From Neoarius graeffei (lineage: Eukaryota > Chordata > Actinopteri > Siluriformes > Ariidae): a DNA stretch of 64,000 nucleotides. Each line of letters begins with the position of its first letter. The first letter of the stretch is position 1. The stretch covers positions 35,853,335-35,917,334 of the forward strand of contig NC_083589.1 in NCBI RefSeq assembly GCF_027579695.1, in the 5' to 3' direction. The translations under genes were made by a program, and so were the position numbers. Under the pieces are notes generated by a model. It worked only from the letters and a program-made list of their open reading frames with translations. It made no database searches and was not told the DNA's origin. Shown piece after piece: positions 1-13,322 of this stretch.

Positions 1-24
1 CAATTACTGCTCCCCAGCCACACA

Positions 25-30
<6 letters not shown>

Positions 31-69
<39 letters not shown>
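31..69. repeat. (GT)n microsatellite in a kif21a intron
   Basis: An uninterrupted GT dinucleotide run lies just before the polypyrimidine tract and AG acceptor of the first visible kif21a exon. It is intronic. The open frame through it is an artefact of the repeat. Confidence 0.95.
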
Positions 70-70
<1 letters not shown>

Positions 71-89
71 TGTCCTTTTTTCCCCCCAG

Positions 90-260
90 ATGTTTGACAT
101 GTTGGAAGGAGCTCAAGGAAGCATTCCTTCTACTCATAACTTTGAGCCAGCCCATCAGGATGGCCTGGAGGCCCTGAGCATTCTGGGAGACTCGGTGTAC
201 AGTGCAGCCAGAGACCACTGCATCAGGAGATGGGATCTGTCTAGCAAGCAGCTCAAACAG
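90..260 (+). CDS. kif21a: kif21a, third-from-last coding exon (WD40 region)
   Basis: This is an internal exon of a KIF21-family plus-end kinesin; KIF21 proteins act on microtubule tips through an N-terminal motor and a C-terminal WD40 propeller. The exon encodes 57 residues in phase 0, containing the WD40-like stretches DGLEALSILGDSVYSAARD and IRRWDLSSKQLKQ. The acceptor is a polypyrimidine run with AG at 88-89; the donor GT is at 261-262. The frame joins 3878-4077 without a shift. The motor and earlier exons lie upstream of the window. KIF21B is the main alternative; the copine neighbour favours KIF21A. The ATG at 90 is an internal codon, not a start. Confidence 0.88.
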
Positions 261-898
261 GTATTGGGGGAGGGGGACTACATTTGAATTCACGTACTGC
301 CCTGCCATACTAAATACAGTCTGAACATGAGAAATGTTTTTATATTTACTTGCATAAGCTATCTTCCTGCCTAAAGGTGTCCTTGCTAGCCAAGTGTGAT
401 TTTCCTCACAGAATGAATGTCAAGCTTTGATCAAGTCTCAACCAAATTTCACACGATTTTTCCCGTTCCTTTGTACATATCTACGTTATTGGTATTTAGC
501 AGATGCTCTTATCCAGAGCAAAATAAACATACCCAGAGCAGCAGTTGGGGGTTGCTCAAGGGCACTTTAACCATTCTTGCTGGTCCAGGGAATTGAACTG
601 GTGACCTTTTGGTCCCAAAGCTGCTTCGCTACCATTAGGTCCATATCTGCATGCCAAGATGTTCACATGCTTCATCAGCTTTCATGATTAAGCGGTTAGC
701 CCATGTTTAAATGGGCAATTTGGTCACATAACAGGTGTAGTGCTCAACAAAGTCTGTATGTCATTGATCCTATTAAATATATATATTCAACTCCTTCACC
801 TTAAAGTATTTAATTTAGTAACTGCTGTAAAACTGAAAGGAAATGTGTGTAACTCAGTAAAGAAGGCAAGTCTTGGCTCACAGTCAGGTGCTGGGAGT
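261..898 (+). other. kif21a intron, left part, with a diverged SINE-like repeat
   Basis: Intronic sequence. Positions about 490-640 match the widespread fish repeat that also lies at 27672-27875: both share a 'TTTAGCAGA(T/C)GCTCTTATCC' core and an 'AACCTTTG/GACCTTTTG' block. I see no coding signal in the rest. Confidence 0.6.
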
Positions 899-1384
899 TT
901 AAAGGAGATACGCAGAACCTTTTATTTTTAAATAAATTTCTGAGTGGATAGTATCTCCATCCCTGACTCTTGTATGCTGCATAAATGGGAATTTTAAATA
1001 TATATTTTTGAGAGTTAAAATCGACTGCAAAGTTGGCATTTGAGCTGCCAGCCAGCCAGCCCTGAGTGCATGACGTCACAGCGGTAACCGGTTTTAAGGC
1101 CGAGGCCTTTTACAGCTATAGATCAAAGTCATATAAATAAAAATTGATGGTGAAAGTCAGAAATAGCGTTACCGACTTGCTCAACTAAGACTGATTTGAC
1201 TTCATTGATTGTGGGTTGACTCTCATTAAAACAGGATAGGTGTGTTAACTTATGCAACAGACATGTACATGCATGCATTTTCACTGATTAAAGCGTAAAA
1301 GGCTAATTAAATAATCAGATGAACTGAGACAATCACATTCTGAAGCAAATTAAATAATCTTATTCCGGTAACTTAAACACACAA

Positions 1385-2666
1385 TACAAGTAAACATCGC
1401 ATACAACGGCCTCGGATAAACCGGATATTTGCCTACACCGTACTGATTCTTGTGGTCCCAGTCCCGTCTAACTATAACTCCTTTAAATTTCATCGCATAT
1501 ACTGACCTTTATATACCGGACAATCGCATATAACGTACCAAAATCTCTGGTCCCAGTCTAGTACATTTCCATTAAAATAGCCTCGCATACAACAGACACC
1601 AATGCCATTTCCCCCACGAAGAGTTTTTAACACACAATGCACAGCGTGATGTAGCACAGCGTGATGTAGCGCAGCATAAGTCTGGTTGCCAATCAGCGAT
1701 ATCGATCAAAGTGACGTTATGCAGCCTGTTTCCCCGACACCATCCAATCAGCACTCGGATAGTTTTGCCGCGCTTTTGTAGTAAAGTCCCCTTCCTTTTC
1801 CTGCACTGCCTGGTTTGGGAACATGTGTAAAACCATTTTGATTTTGAATGTTGGTTGGAGCGGAATGGCGTCGAATAAGCGTAAGCAATGGACATGCAAA
1901 GAGAAATACGATATTGTCAAGTTTGCCGAGAGTCATCCAGAATGGATAAAAGTAGAACTAGCTGCCAAATTTGATATAAAAAAACAAACATTATCTGACA
2001 TTCTGAGAAAGAAAGTTGAGATCGTTTCTATTATTGAAAACCCTGATAAAGTGGCCAAGGATGCAGGCGGCGTCAAGCGTGTTCGGAAAGTCAGTTACGA
2101 AGATGTGGATGCGGCACTTTTAGTGTGGTTCCGCCAAAAGGCAGCCTTGCCGGACATAAGAATTGATACAGAAATGCTTCAGCTGAAGGCTGAGTATTTT
2201 GCTCACCAGCTTGGACATGAGGATACCACCATATCTGGGGGCTGGGTCGATCGTTTCAAGAGAAGATGGGGCATTGGAAAGGTGCTTAAGTGTGGGGAAG
2301 CTGGTTCTGTGGATCAAGATGTTGTTACTGACTGGCAGACAGGGAAGTTAGCCGATATCTTGAAGTGTTACAAAGCAGAAGATATTTATAACGCCGATGA
2401 GACTGGTCTGTTTTATATGATGTTACCAGAGAATGCCCTGGGCTTTATAGGGGAAACAGTTCATGGGGGTAAGCAGAAAAAGACCAGGATTACCCTGTTA
2501 GTTGCCGCCAACATGGATGGGTCGAGTCAAGGTGACTGGGTGTATAACGAACAGAAGTCTGCTATATGCGTATAACAAAGTACGGTATACGCATACAACA
2601 GACTTCGCATATAATGGACAAAAATGGCTGGTCCCAAGTGGTCTGTTATATGCGAGGTTTACTGTA
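1385..2666 (+). mobile_element. Pogo/Tigger element, internally deleted
   Basis: The left end (TA then CAAGTAAACATCGCATA) and the right end (TATGCGAGGTTTACTG then TA) are inverted repeats flanked by TA, as expected for Tc1/mariner/pogo. 'TCGCATAYAAY' motifs recur in both subterminal regions (about 1490-1600 and 2560-2655). It sits inside the Kolobok-like element and is therefore younger. About 1.28 kb; autonomous relatives are longer. Confidence 0.8.
1865..2575 (+). pseudogene. Truncated pogo/Tigger transposase (CENP-B-like N-terminus)
   Basis: The likely start is MASNKRKQW at 1865; an upstream in-frame ATG at 1823 adds 14 unconvincing residues. Residues ~1-55 form a CENPB_N/psq-type helix-turn-helix. 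Residues ~80-145 fit the second CENP-B-type DNA-binding domain, with GGWVDRFKRRWGI. The DDE core begins with NADETGLFY, which carries the first catalytic Asp, and TRITLLVAANMDG. It then breaks off and runs into terminal-repeat sequence, so the other two catalytic acids are missing. It may still encode a DNA-binding peptide but not an active transposase. Confidence 0.85.
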
Positions 2667-3047
2667 TTAATCTAAATGCAGGTAAACAATGTGTTTTTGT
2701 TGTTTTGTATCCCAATGAGAGTCGGAGCTTACCTGTCTGTGTTCTTGCTTCTTGAAGGCTGATCTTGTGGCCGATTGTTTTGAAACAATCTGACTTTCAG
2801 TTGTTCGTTCAGTTCTCCATTCATTCACTTCTTCCACGTAAGGGTGAGATGGCAGCGATATCCAGCAGAGAAAATCAGACTGCTGGTCCACTCATTCTCC
2901 ATACTGAGTACTCCGCCATTACTGCTCGGCTCAGGCAATTACTAAAACCCGGGATGGGACATCACTGGTTTTAGCAACAACCACGGGGAGGTTACTGCCC
3001 AAGCGATATGTCCCGTTCCGTCCCGGGTTTTAGCAACAACCCTCGGC

Positions 3048-3392
3048 TCACGCTCCAGAAGAACTGATGCAACTGAACTTGCTTTCCTTTTTATAAATAA
3101 ATAAATTTTCTTTTCCTTTAATTGTTGGTACTGCACCCTCTTTCAATACAGGCTTATAGCCAACACTCCTCAACACATCAGAGGTCTTGTACGAGTCTTC
3201 AGTAAAATGTACAGAGCAGAGGAGAGACCACTTCGTAGGCGCCCAATGTGCCCGTGAACTTCTCACAAAACGCGTCCAAATCTTTGCAGTTTGAACATTC
3301 TTGGGCCATGAATGCAACGTAAATCCACCTTCTGTCGTGTTGCTGCACCTGCCAGCAACACATCTACATGGCATGGCGATAAATGAGCTCAA
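3048..3392 (-). pseudogene. THAP-domain fragment of the Kolobok-like element
   Basis: The translation shows a THAP C2CH zinc module: start near MPCRCVAGRC, the spacing tryptophans (HSWPKN, KIWTRF), then KWSLLCSVHFTEDSY and the closing AVPTI. These are hallmarks of the sequence-specific THAP DNA-binding domain found in P-element and Kolobok transposases and in host THAP proteins. No catalytic domain follows before the element end. It lies inside TTAA-flanked termini, so it belongs to the transposon rather than to a host gene. Its opposite-strand location in a kif21a intron also argues against a host exon. Confidence 0.72.
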
Positions 3393-3877
3393 AATGGAGG
3401 ATCGGAGTTGCAGTCAGCTCTGAGTTTTAGTATAGCGGAAATGGCGATGAGACCGATAGACTTCCTGCTGTGACATTACAGACGTCAAGGTCATTCACTC
3501 AGACCACTACCTACTGTATATGAATCACTTTAATCATAAAAATTACTATATTAGATTTGTTGTTAACGCTTAAAACTATTCCTGTGCCATTCTTGAGGTC
3601 TCAAGGCATTTATAAACAAAAAGTGAGGCCATGGCTCTGCGTATCTCCTTTAAGGGTTACTGCAGTGGTCTAGTCACTCATGCAGTTCTTTCCAAATTCC
3701 TGACAAAACTGAAGAAGCATCACAGTTTATCTTTGCAAGTGAGGTGTTTGCTGATGGATGTTTTGATAAATTTATTACCTATTAACTTGTAATGGGATGT
3801 AGGAAGAGACTTTAATAGGTCATTCTGTGAAATAGTGTAACTTTAAACAAAGTGTGTGTGTGTTTTGCCGTGAGCAG

Positions 3878-4077
3878 CAGGTCGACAGGGCGCACTCTGA
3901 TTGGGTGAGCGCTCTGGCGGTTGTGCCGGATTCCAGGATTTTACTGAGCGTGTGCAGAGGAGGGCTCCTGAAGCTGTGGCACTCGGACACACTCAGACCC
4001 CTGGGGGAACTGAGAGGACACGACTGTGCCATCAATGGCATCTCCACCAACAGCACTCATCTGTTCACTGCCTCAGA
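3878..4077 (+). CDS. kif21a: kif21a, penultimate coding exon (WD40 repeats)
   Basis: The exon encodes [16 protein letters not shown] through LFTASE, with WD40 strands ([30 protein letters not shown]) typical of the C-terminal KIF21 propeller. Donor gtgagt at 4078-4083 leaves two bases (GA) completed to GAA by the next exon. The acceptor is a tandem CAGCAG (3875-3880): use of the first AG gives an extra Gln, use of the second removes it, and both keep the frame. The open frame upstream of 3878 is intron. Confidence 0.88.
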
Positions 4078-4083
4078 GTGAGT

Positions 4084-4916
4084 CCTCAACCACACACACA
4101 CACACACACGTGCACCTTTAAACTTTGGGAGGCGTCATCTGATTGTGCCCTAAATCACACTGACATTACAGAAAAACGGGGTTTTGTTTTTACAGCCCTG
4201 TGACTGCCACAAAGAACGAATTTTTTTTTTCTTTTTACTGTCAGAGCATTTTATTTATTCATTATGATATAAAGAGAATTTCTACCTTGAATATCTGCCT
4301 CAGATTAAATTATACCACTTTCATTTAAAGCTGTTACTGACTTTCATTGTCGATGCTCATTATCTGACTGTTGATAACTTATAAAATTCCTTGTAGGATG
4401 AATTTAAATAAGACAAAGGTGACCCAGTACATGTGCCTTCATCATATGACCTACTGGCTTGTTATTTGGCCTATTAATATATTCAGTCATTCTAGTATCT
4501 GTGTATTATTTCATTATTCACCTTAAAAAGTATTAAATTATATTACTGAGTAACTGCTATAAAACTAAACAAAAAAATGCTTTGATTTTGATATACTCAT
4601 GATTACACAGGATGGTGCAAAAAAAAAAAAATCACACAGACCAGTGAAAAATTAAAGGGGGGAACCAAGTGATTTTAATAAGATTTTGACGACTCAATTA
4701 GCTAAATATCAGTTACAAGAATTAATTTTTCTTTTGGATTTGTTTATATTTGTCCGTCGTGAGGTTTCTGATAAAATTACAGGGAGCTACTGTTTATAGC
4801 TGCTCTAATGTAATTCTGTAATGATGATTCAGTTATCAGTGGGTTTTATTGTTGTTGCTTGTATAACGTGTACACATTAGAACAAAATATTGTCTCTTCA
4901 GGATTATGGTGTAATA
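4084..4916 (+). other. kif21a intron, AT-rich
   Basis: A short (CA)n run (4092-4109) and poly-A/T tracts. I recognise no gene or repeat otherwise. Confidence 0.5.
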
Positions 4917-4918
4917 TA

Positions 4919-5486
4919 CTTTCACTGGCCACTTTAAGAGGAACTTGTTCTTGATTCTAAGATTCCTGTTATTGGCTGCAGGAGTAGAACCCAGTGTGGT
5001 TTTCTGCTGTTGCATGCTGAGATGCTTTTCTGCTCACCACGGTTGTACAGAGTTGCTATAAGTTACTATATCTTTCCTGGCAGCTCGAACCAATCTGGCC
5101 ATTTTCCTCTGACCCTCTCTTATCAACAAGGCATTTGTTTCCACCCACAGAACTGTCACTCACTCAGTGTTTTTTGTTTTTCGCACCATTATGTCTGTGT
5201 AAACTCTAGAGACTGTTGTGTATGAAAACCCCAGGAGATCAGCAGTTTCTGAAATACTTAAACCAGTCCATCTGGCTCAAACCAACACCCATGCCACAGT
5301 GAAAGTCACAGTTTGAGATGACAATTTTTCCCATTCTGATGTTTGAGGTGGACATTCACTGAAGCTCTTGATTTGTATCTGCATGATTTGATGCATTGTG
5401 CTGCTGTCAAAGGATTGGCTGATTAGAGAACGCCATAAAACAGCAATGTAGGAGTGTTCCTACTAAAGTGGCTGGTGAATGAGTGT
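4919..5486. mobile_element. MITE with CACTGGCCACTTTA-type inverted ends
   Basis: The left end TTCACTGGCCACTTTAAGAG mirrors the right end, whose complement reads TTCACCAGCCACTTTAGTAG. About 565 bp between them resembles a common teleost non-autonomous DNA element. I could not fix the target-site duplication, so the superfamily is open. No coding capacity. Confidence 0.65.
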
Positions 5487-5942
5487 ATCTACAGCAGCAC
5501 TGTACACAGGACTACACAGAGAAAATGCATGACTGTATAAGAGGAACGCTAAATATACAAAAAAATACATAGGACAGTAAATACACAGGGCAGGTCACAC
5601 TGATTAGACATGACAACAGAAGAGCACTGGATGGAAGAATGTAGTGCAAATGAAAATGTGTTTTATAAACCGTAGACTGCACTATCATGAAATTGGTAGT
5701 CAATATGATGATGCTTTAATTACAGTGGTGCTTGAAAGTTTGTGAACCCTTTAGAATTGTCTATATTTCTGCATAAATATGACCTAAAACATCATCAGAT
5801 TTTCACACAAGTCCTAAAAGTAGATAAAGAGAACCCAGTTAAACAAATGAGACAAAAATATTATACTTGTTCATTTATTTATTGAGGAAAATGATCCAAT
5901 ATTACATATCTGTGAGTGGCAAAAGTATATGAACCTGTGCTT

Positions 5943-8386
<2,444 letters not shown>

Positions 8387-8751
8387 GATACACTTCCACA
8401 AACGTGTTGTGAAGATCAGACTTTGATAGATCCCTGTTCTTTAAATAAAACAGGGTGCCCACTCACACCTGATTGTCGTCCCATTGATTGAAAACACCTG
8501 ACTCGAATTTCACCTTCAAATTAACTGCTAATCCTAGAGGTTCACATACTTTTGCCACTCACAGATATGTAATATTGGATCATTTTCCTCAATAAATAAA
8601 TGACCAAGTATAATATTTTTGTCTCATTTGTTTAACTGGGTTCTCTTTATCTACTTTTAGGACTTGTGTGAAAATCTGATGATGTTTTAGGTCACATTTA
8701 TGCAGAAATACAGAAAATTCTAAAGGGTTCACAAACTTTCAAGCACCACTG

Positions 8752-9206
8752 TATATAGTATAAGTGTGCAGTGATTGTTGTACTACGGAAGGTCCTGGGA
8801 AGGGTGTTATGAGGCAGTAGTGTAAGAAACAGCTAGTTTCACAGATGTTCCACAACATTACATGTAAGTATAAAATGTTATTCGTTAATAAATTTAGAAA
8901 TTGTAATTGTTGTCAAATTGCTGTGGTATAAGAGGAGGAAAAACACTTTACGACATGCTCTTCTTGGAAAAATAATCAACTTCAGGGTGGTAACTGTAAC
9001 TCAAGTTGATCCACATCACACCTCATCCTTCATTGTTTTCTTATACCCACATGCCCTGTCTGCACATAGTGTAGCATTACTGCTTATGTTCAGTCTCTGC
9101 GTGTGGATGTATAAAATAACACACAATGTCTTTTAATAATTCATTTAAATATTCCATCATTTAAGTTGTTTATATTATTAATATTTTATGAATTCAGTTT
9201 ACCAGC
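8752..9206 (+). other. kif21a intron, no recognised feature
   Basis: AT-rich sequence between two transposons. I see no supported gene. Confidence 0.5.
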
Positions 9207-9212
9207 CCTAAC

Positions 9213-9839
9213 TACGGAAGCCGAGAGAGGCCCTTCATATAATCCTTTTTTTTTATTCACCTTTATTATCCTGAGATAACGACATAATTAATTCAGGATC
9301 TCGAGAAAACAACACAACTAATTCGAGCTCTCAAGAAAACAAAACCGTTATTTCGAGATCTCGAGAAAACAAAACAATTATTCCGTTATCTCGAGAAAAC
9401 AAAACAATGATTTCATGATCTCGAGTAAACAGCTGAGAAATGGTTCATTCAGGTGCGCCAAGAGACTTGTGATGTGCTGACTTTGGGGCTATTTCTCATT
9501 CTGTATAGACGCAACTTTGGTCATTAGAATGTCTGGAGTAATCGATCACCTAATAAGGCAATATTTTGATCAGGGGTTGACACAGGGAGAGATTGCATTA
9601 AGTCTTTTAATAAGGGATCATTTCAAAATTAGTCCGCGGCACCTTCGCAGAAGACTGACCCGGCTTCGTCTCTACCAAAGGAGATACAGTGATCCAGCTG
9701 AGATCATGAAATAATTTTGTTTTCTCAAGATCACGGAATAATTTTGTTTTCTTGAGATCCTGAATTAATTATGTCGTTATCTCGGGATAACAAGGTGAAT
9801 AAAAAAAGATTATATGAAGGGCCTCTCGCGGCTTCCGTA
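9213..9839 (+). mobile_element. IS3EU-like short transposon, 6-bp TSD
   Basis: The inverted ends TACGGAAGCCGAGAGAGG and, complemented at the right, TACGGAAGCCGCGAGAGG extend about 70 bp. CCTAAC is directly duplicated at 9207-9212 and 9840-9845. Left subterminal sequence 9280-9430 holds about five ~30-bp units built on a TCTCGAGAAAACAAAAC core; further inverted units occur at ~9716-9790. A 6-bp duplication, TAC termini and an integrase-type N-terminal HTH frame agree with what I recall of IS3EU elements; that assignment should be checked. It ends about 60 bp before the last kif21a exon. Confidence 0.68.
9529..9714 (+). pseudogene. HTH N-terminal fragment inside the IS3EU-like element
   Basis: A 62-codon frame from the ATG at 9529 reads MSGVIDHLIRQYFDQGLTQG, then LSLLIRDHFKISPRHLRRRL and ends SDPAEIMK. 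This resembles the N-terminal helix-turn-helix of fish integrase-core (rve-type) transposase proteins. No DDE core follows; the frame ends where the subterminal repeats restart. I read it as a remnant of the parent transposase gene. Whether it is translated is unknown. Confidence 0.55.
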
Positions 9840-9907
9840 CCTAACACACACCTACACTTTGAAAACTAAATACACTAAATATTGTTTTTGATTTTGGGTT
9901 CTTGCAG

Positions 9908-9965
9908 AGATCGAACTGTGAGGATCTGGCAAGTTAAAGGATCTCTGGATGATGGGCTTTACTGA
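9908..9965 (+). CDS. kif21a: kif21a, last coding exon and stop
   Basis: After the acceptor (AG at 9906-9907), one base completes GAA, then the frame reads DRTVRIWQVKGSLDDGLY and stops at TGA 9963-9965. DRTVRIW is a canonical WD40 closing strand and continues FTASE from the previous exon, as in KIF21 proteins. The visible C-terminus totals 142 residues over three exons. The very short tail after the WD strand means the protein ends almost directly after the propeller. Confidence 0.86.
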
Positions 9966-10800
9966 CTTAAGTGCATCATGTGACTCAGAAACTGCGAGTA
10001 TTATTTGCACAACAGAAGAAACCTGGCATTCTTTGCTGGCAGTTTTGTTTCCTGAAAGTTTGCTAGTTTCCGTGCGTGTGTGTGGTGGGTTTTTGGTTTT
10101 TTTTTTTTTTTTTCTTTGACTGACAGAGAAGAAAGCTGATCAGCATACCTCCTGAAAGTGCCCTGCTCTTTCGCACTGCCAACAGTTCTCATATGAATTT
10201 AGGTCACATGCTCATCGCTGGCTGGTGCAAAAACCAAAGTTGGGCTTTGGTGGTGTAAACGCTGTAAAACTGGCAAACACACAGTGAAGTCTTATTAAAA
10301 CTTTTTGAATGTGTATGAACATGATTTCTTGTTGACTGAACCGGGACCAACATGCTCTTAAATTAAACTTGAAGCAAACCTTGATGTCAGTTCTCTTTAA
10401 TGGTCGATGTCCAAAGTGAAAAGTGTTGCTGTTAAATTTAAACAGTGAAAGCTCGAGCAGCAGAAACATGAAGAAAGCGTCTTTACATTAAACATCATTA
10501 CTACTGGTACAAATACTTGTGCACCCATGTGTTTTAGTTTTACAAACTGTCATATCTACTGTATTTGTAGTGTATGTAAGTGTGTCTGTTTGATTTGTAA
10601 GTGCTGACCTTTAAATGTACGTACGTTTTTGCTCGGATAGGGTTTGGATGTACATGGAGTCACTGACTGTAACTTAATCACTGTTGTAACTAAGTCTGTT
10701 CTGTCTTTGATAAAATCCCAGGTCAATACAATTCATGTCTGAAAGGATCATTTGGTTTCTGTGTCATCATTTAAATCATTATAATATAAATCTTTAAAAT
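9966..10800 (+). other. kif21a 3' UTR and downstream flank
   Basis: No further open frame continues the gene. A poly-T run lies at 10089-10112. ATTAAA near 10486 is a possible poly(A) signal; I saw no AATAAA close by. The transcript end cannot be fixed from sequence alone. Confidence 0.5.
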
Positions 10801-11209
10801 AGGATTAAGTCAGGTTATAGACATATACTTTGTATTAGTGTAAGATTTAAATACACTTTTAAGGAAAACCAGTTCCTCAAGGGTTCTTTTATTAGGGAAC
10901 GGTTTTCTGTTATTTAAATGGGTTCAACCATATCTTTGATAACTATGTTGGCTCATGGCTAAAGACCTTCTGGTGCTTGTTTTCTCCTTATTCCATATAT
11001 TAAATTGAAAGAGTAGTGACGGAGTGCTTTGTTTTTAAACTAGAACTCCGTACCATCAAACATTTGTCAGGTTCCACTGAACTGGTTTTAAAAACCATCA
11101 CATTTTTTCCACTTTAGCTTATTAGTAGCTTTTATTTTTATTTACATTTTTTTATATATACTTTTACTGGCATATCACTTTGACATTGCTGTTTTGATTT
11201 AACTTTTAT
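10801..11209. other. Intergenic, no recognised feature
   Basis: AT-rich sequence between kif21a and the first SINE. Nothing supported. Confidence 0.5.
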
Positions 11210-11221
11210 ATATTTACACAC

Positions 11222-11594
11222 GGGCGGCACGGTGGTGTAGTGGTTAGCGCTGTCGCCTCACAGCAAGAAGGTCCGGGTTCGAGCCCCGTGGCCGGCGAGG
11301 GCCTTTCTGTGTGGAGTTTGCATGTTCTCCCCGTGTCCACGTGGGTTTCCTCCGGGTGCTCCGGTTTCCCCCACAGTCCAAAGACATGCAGGTTAGGTTA
11401 ACTGGTGACTCTAAATTGACCGTAGGTGTGAATGTGAGTGTGAATGGTTGTCTGTGTCTGTGTGTCAGCCCTGTGATGACCTGGCGACTTGTCCAGGGTG
11501 TACCCCGCCTTTCGCCCGTAGTCAGCTGGGATAGGCTCCAGCTTGCCTGCGACCCTGTAGAACAGGATAAAGCGGCTAGAGATAATGCGATGAG
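11222..11594 (+). repeat. tRNA-derived SINE family A, full length
   Basis: About 370 bp. The Pol III A-box-like TGGTGTAGTGG and B-box-like GGTTCGAGCCC sit near the 5' end; the tail ends in GATAATG/GATGAGAT units. It is flanked by the 12-bp duplication ATATTTACACAC (11210-11221, 11595-11606). This family (AFC/V-SINE-like in appearance) supplies the many MEFACSPR.../GFLRVLRFPPQ-like open frames in the window, none of which is a gene. Confidence 0.92.
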
Positions 11595-11624
11595 ATATTT
11601 ACACACATTTTTAGCTGTCTATGT

Positions 11625-11850
11625 AGAATAGAATGCCCTTATTGTCACTGCACAAAGGTACAATGAAATTTAGTTCATCATAGGAGAGCAAAACCGCTGC
11701 GTACGGTACATGTGCACCGCCGCCACTCTTGGGCACTTCAGCCCAAGGCCTTCCCATGTTAACCTAACTGCATGACTTTGGAGGAAACCGGAGCACCCGG
11801 AGGAAACCCACACAGACACGGGGAGAACATGTAAACATGGTATATTTATT
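11625..11850. repeat. Repeat fragments (AATGCCCTTATTGTCACTG type and SINE-A piece)
   Basis: 11630-11700 matches a common fish repeat. 11750-11835 is a minus-strand SINE-A middle segment (GGAGCACCCGGAGGAAACCC). Confidence 0.6.
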
Positions 11851-11949
11851 TTCTGTAACGTTTATGTAATGATTATTTTTGTTTGTTTTGTAACTTAACC
11901 CTCTGTAATAAGGAAGAAAGCTTTGTCAGGTTCTACGTATAACATTAAC

Positions 11950-12165
11950 CGGCGAGTGGCCTAGTGGTTAGCATGTCCGCTTATCGATCGTGAGTTCTAC
12001 TCATGGTCGGGTCATACCAAAGACCATCATAAAAATGGTGCCTACTGCCATCTGGCAAGGCACGCTGCAATACAGATGTGAGTGGGGAGTCAAACTCTTG
12101 CGGTCACCAGAGGATTGTAACCCTAGCTACTGTATGTAATATAGGCGAGAGGCCGAGGGCTACGA
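11950..12165 (+). repeat. tRNA-like SINE family C
   Basis: It starts GGCGAGTGGCCTAGTGGTTA, A-box-like, followed by ATACCAAAGACCATCATAAA. A related minus-strand copy is at ~21995-22210. The 3' boundary is approximate. Confidence 0.65.
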
Positions 12166-12934
12166 AACGGAGATCGGCGCTGCCAAACGTGCCATGAATG
12201 GTGCGGGAAGGACTTTGACATAAAAGACAACCAGGGAACTGTTTAGGCCTCTGTTTAACTTTTCCCCCTAAGAAAGATGTATAATCTGTGGAAAACCTAG
12301 AGCTTTGAAAGTGAATGGAGTAGCTCTGCAAGGACATCACAACTGTACTGCAGCACATCATCAGTAGGGGGCAGTATAGAAATGCAAGTCACTTAATGAA
12401 GCTGTTCAGGACTTTTCTGCTTGCCGAAGTATTAGTGTGTTGTTCGCACGCTAGTCAAAGATATGGGCTGAAAGTTCCGAATCCACAGATGGAAGATTTA
12501 TTATCCTGAATATATGTGTTGAAGTAAAAAAAAAAGACTAGAGCTGTAATGGGGGTGACTCAAAAGGAAGTAGGAAGACTGAGAAAGGTTCTGAGATGAA
12601 AGAATTTTGTCTAAGCTCAAAGAAATTGCCATCAGACAACAGTTTGGTGAAGAGCTAATCGTATCTGTTTCCATAATTCCTTACACTTTGCACACCAGTT
12701 CAACTTTAGTAAATGGCGTTCTTGTTTCTTGTAAACGTCATGCACGTTTCCCAGCAGACAGATTTTGTTAGTCTGAAAAGAGAAAATAGTTACTCATTTG
12801 ACCACAAAGGCACACATCCTCTACTAGTATTTTTCATGTGAACCTGTGCCTGTTTTTGTCTTGTCATTTGTTGTTTATTGTACTTGGATAGCCAAGTGGT
12901 TAGATGGTTATTTGCTATCCATATATAAATGTCT

Positions 12935-13310
12935 GGGGTGGCACGGTGGTGTAGTGGTTAGCACTGTCGCCTCACAGCAAGAAGGTCCGGGTTCGAGCCC
13001 CGTGGCCGGCGAGGGCCTTTCTGTGCGGAGTTTGCATGTTCTCCCCGTGTCCGCGTGGGTTTCCTCCGGGTGCTCCGGTTTCCCCCACAGTCCAAAGACA
13101 TGCAGGTTAGGTTAACTGGTGACTCTAAATTGACCGTAGGTGTGAATGTGAGTGTGAATGGTTGTCTGTGTCTATGTGTCAGCCCTGTGATGACCTGGCG
13201 ACTTGTCCAGGGTGTACCCCGCCTTTCGCCCGTAGTCAGCTGGGATAGGCTCCAGCTTGTCTGCGACCCTGTAGAACAGGATAAAGCGGCTAGAGATGAT
13301 GATGATGATG
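12935..13310 (+). repeat. SINE family A, full length
   Basis: Flanked by the exact 12-bp duplication ATATAAATGTCT (12923-12934, 13311-13322). The tail is a GAT repeat. Confidence 0.92.
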
Positions 13311-13322
13311 ATATAAATGTCT

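Larger units (their letters stand above)
903..3649 (-). mobile_element. Kolobok-like DNA transposon (TTAA TSD), nested
   Basis: The ends AGGAGATACGCAGA (from 903) and TCTGCGTATCTCCT (to 3649) are exact inverted repeats, each bordered by TTAA (899-902 and 3650-3653). From family knowledge, TTAA duplication, termini of TTAAAGGRR type (Xenopus T2/Kolobok) and a THAP-domain protein together indicate the Kolobok superfamily. The interior holds a minus-strand THAP fragment (3048-3392) and an inserted pogo/Tigger element (1385-2666). Without that insert it is about 1.47 kb, too short for a full transposase, so it is non-autonomous. It lies in a kif21a intron. Confidence 0.72.

Noticed and set aside
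11250..11300. tRNA gene suggested by A-box and GGTTCGAGCCC B-box
   Set aside because: The same sequence heads every full-length SINE-A copy with target duplications; no cloverleaf acceptor pairing, so it is a SINE promoter.
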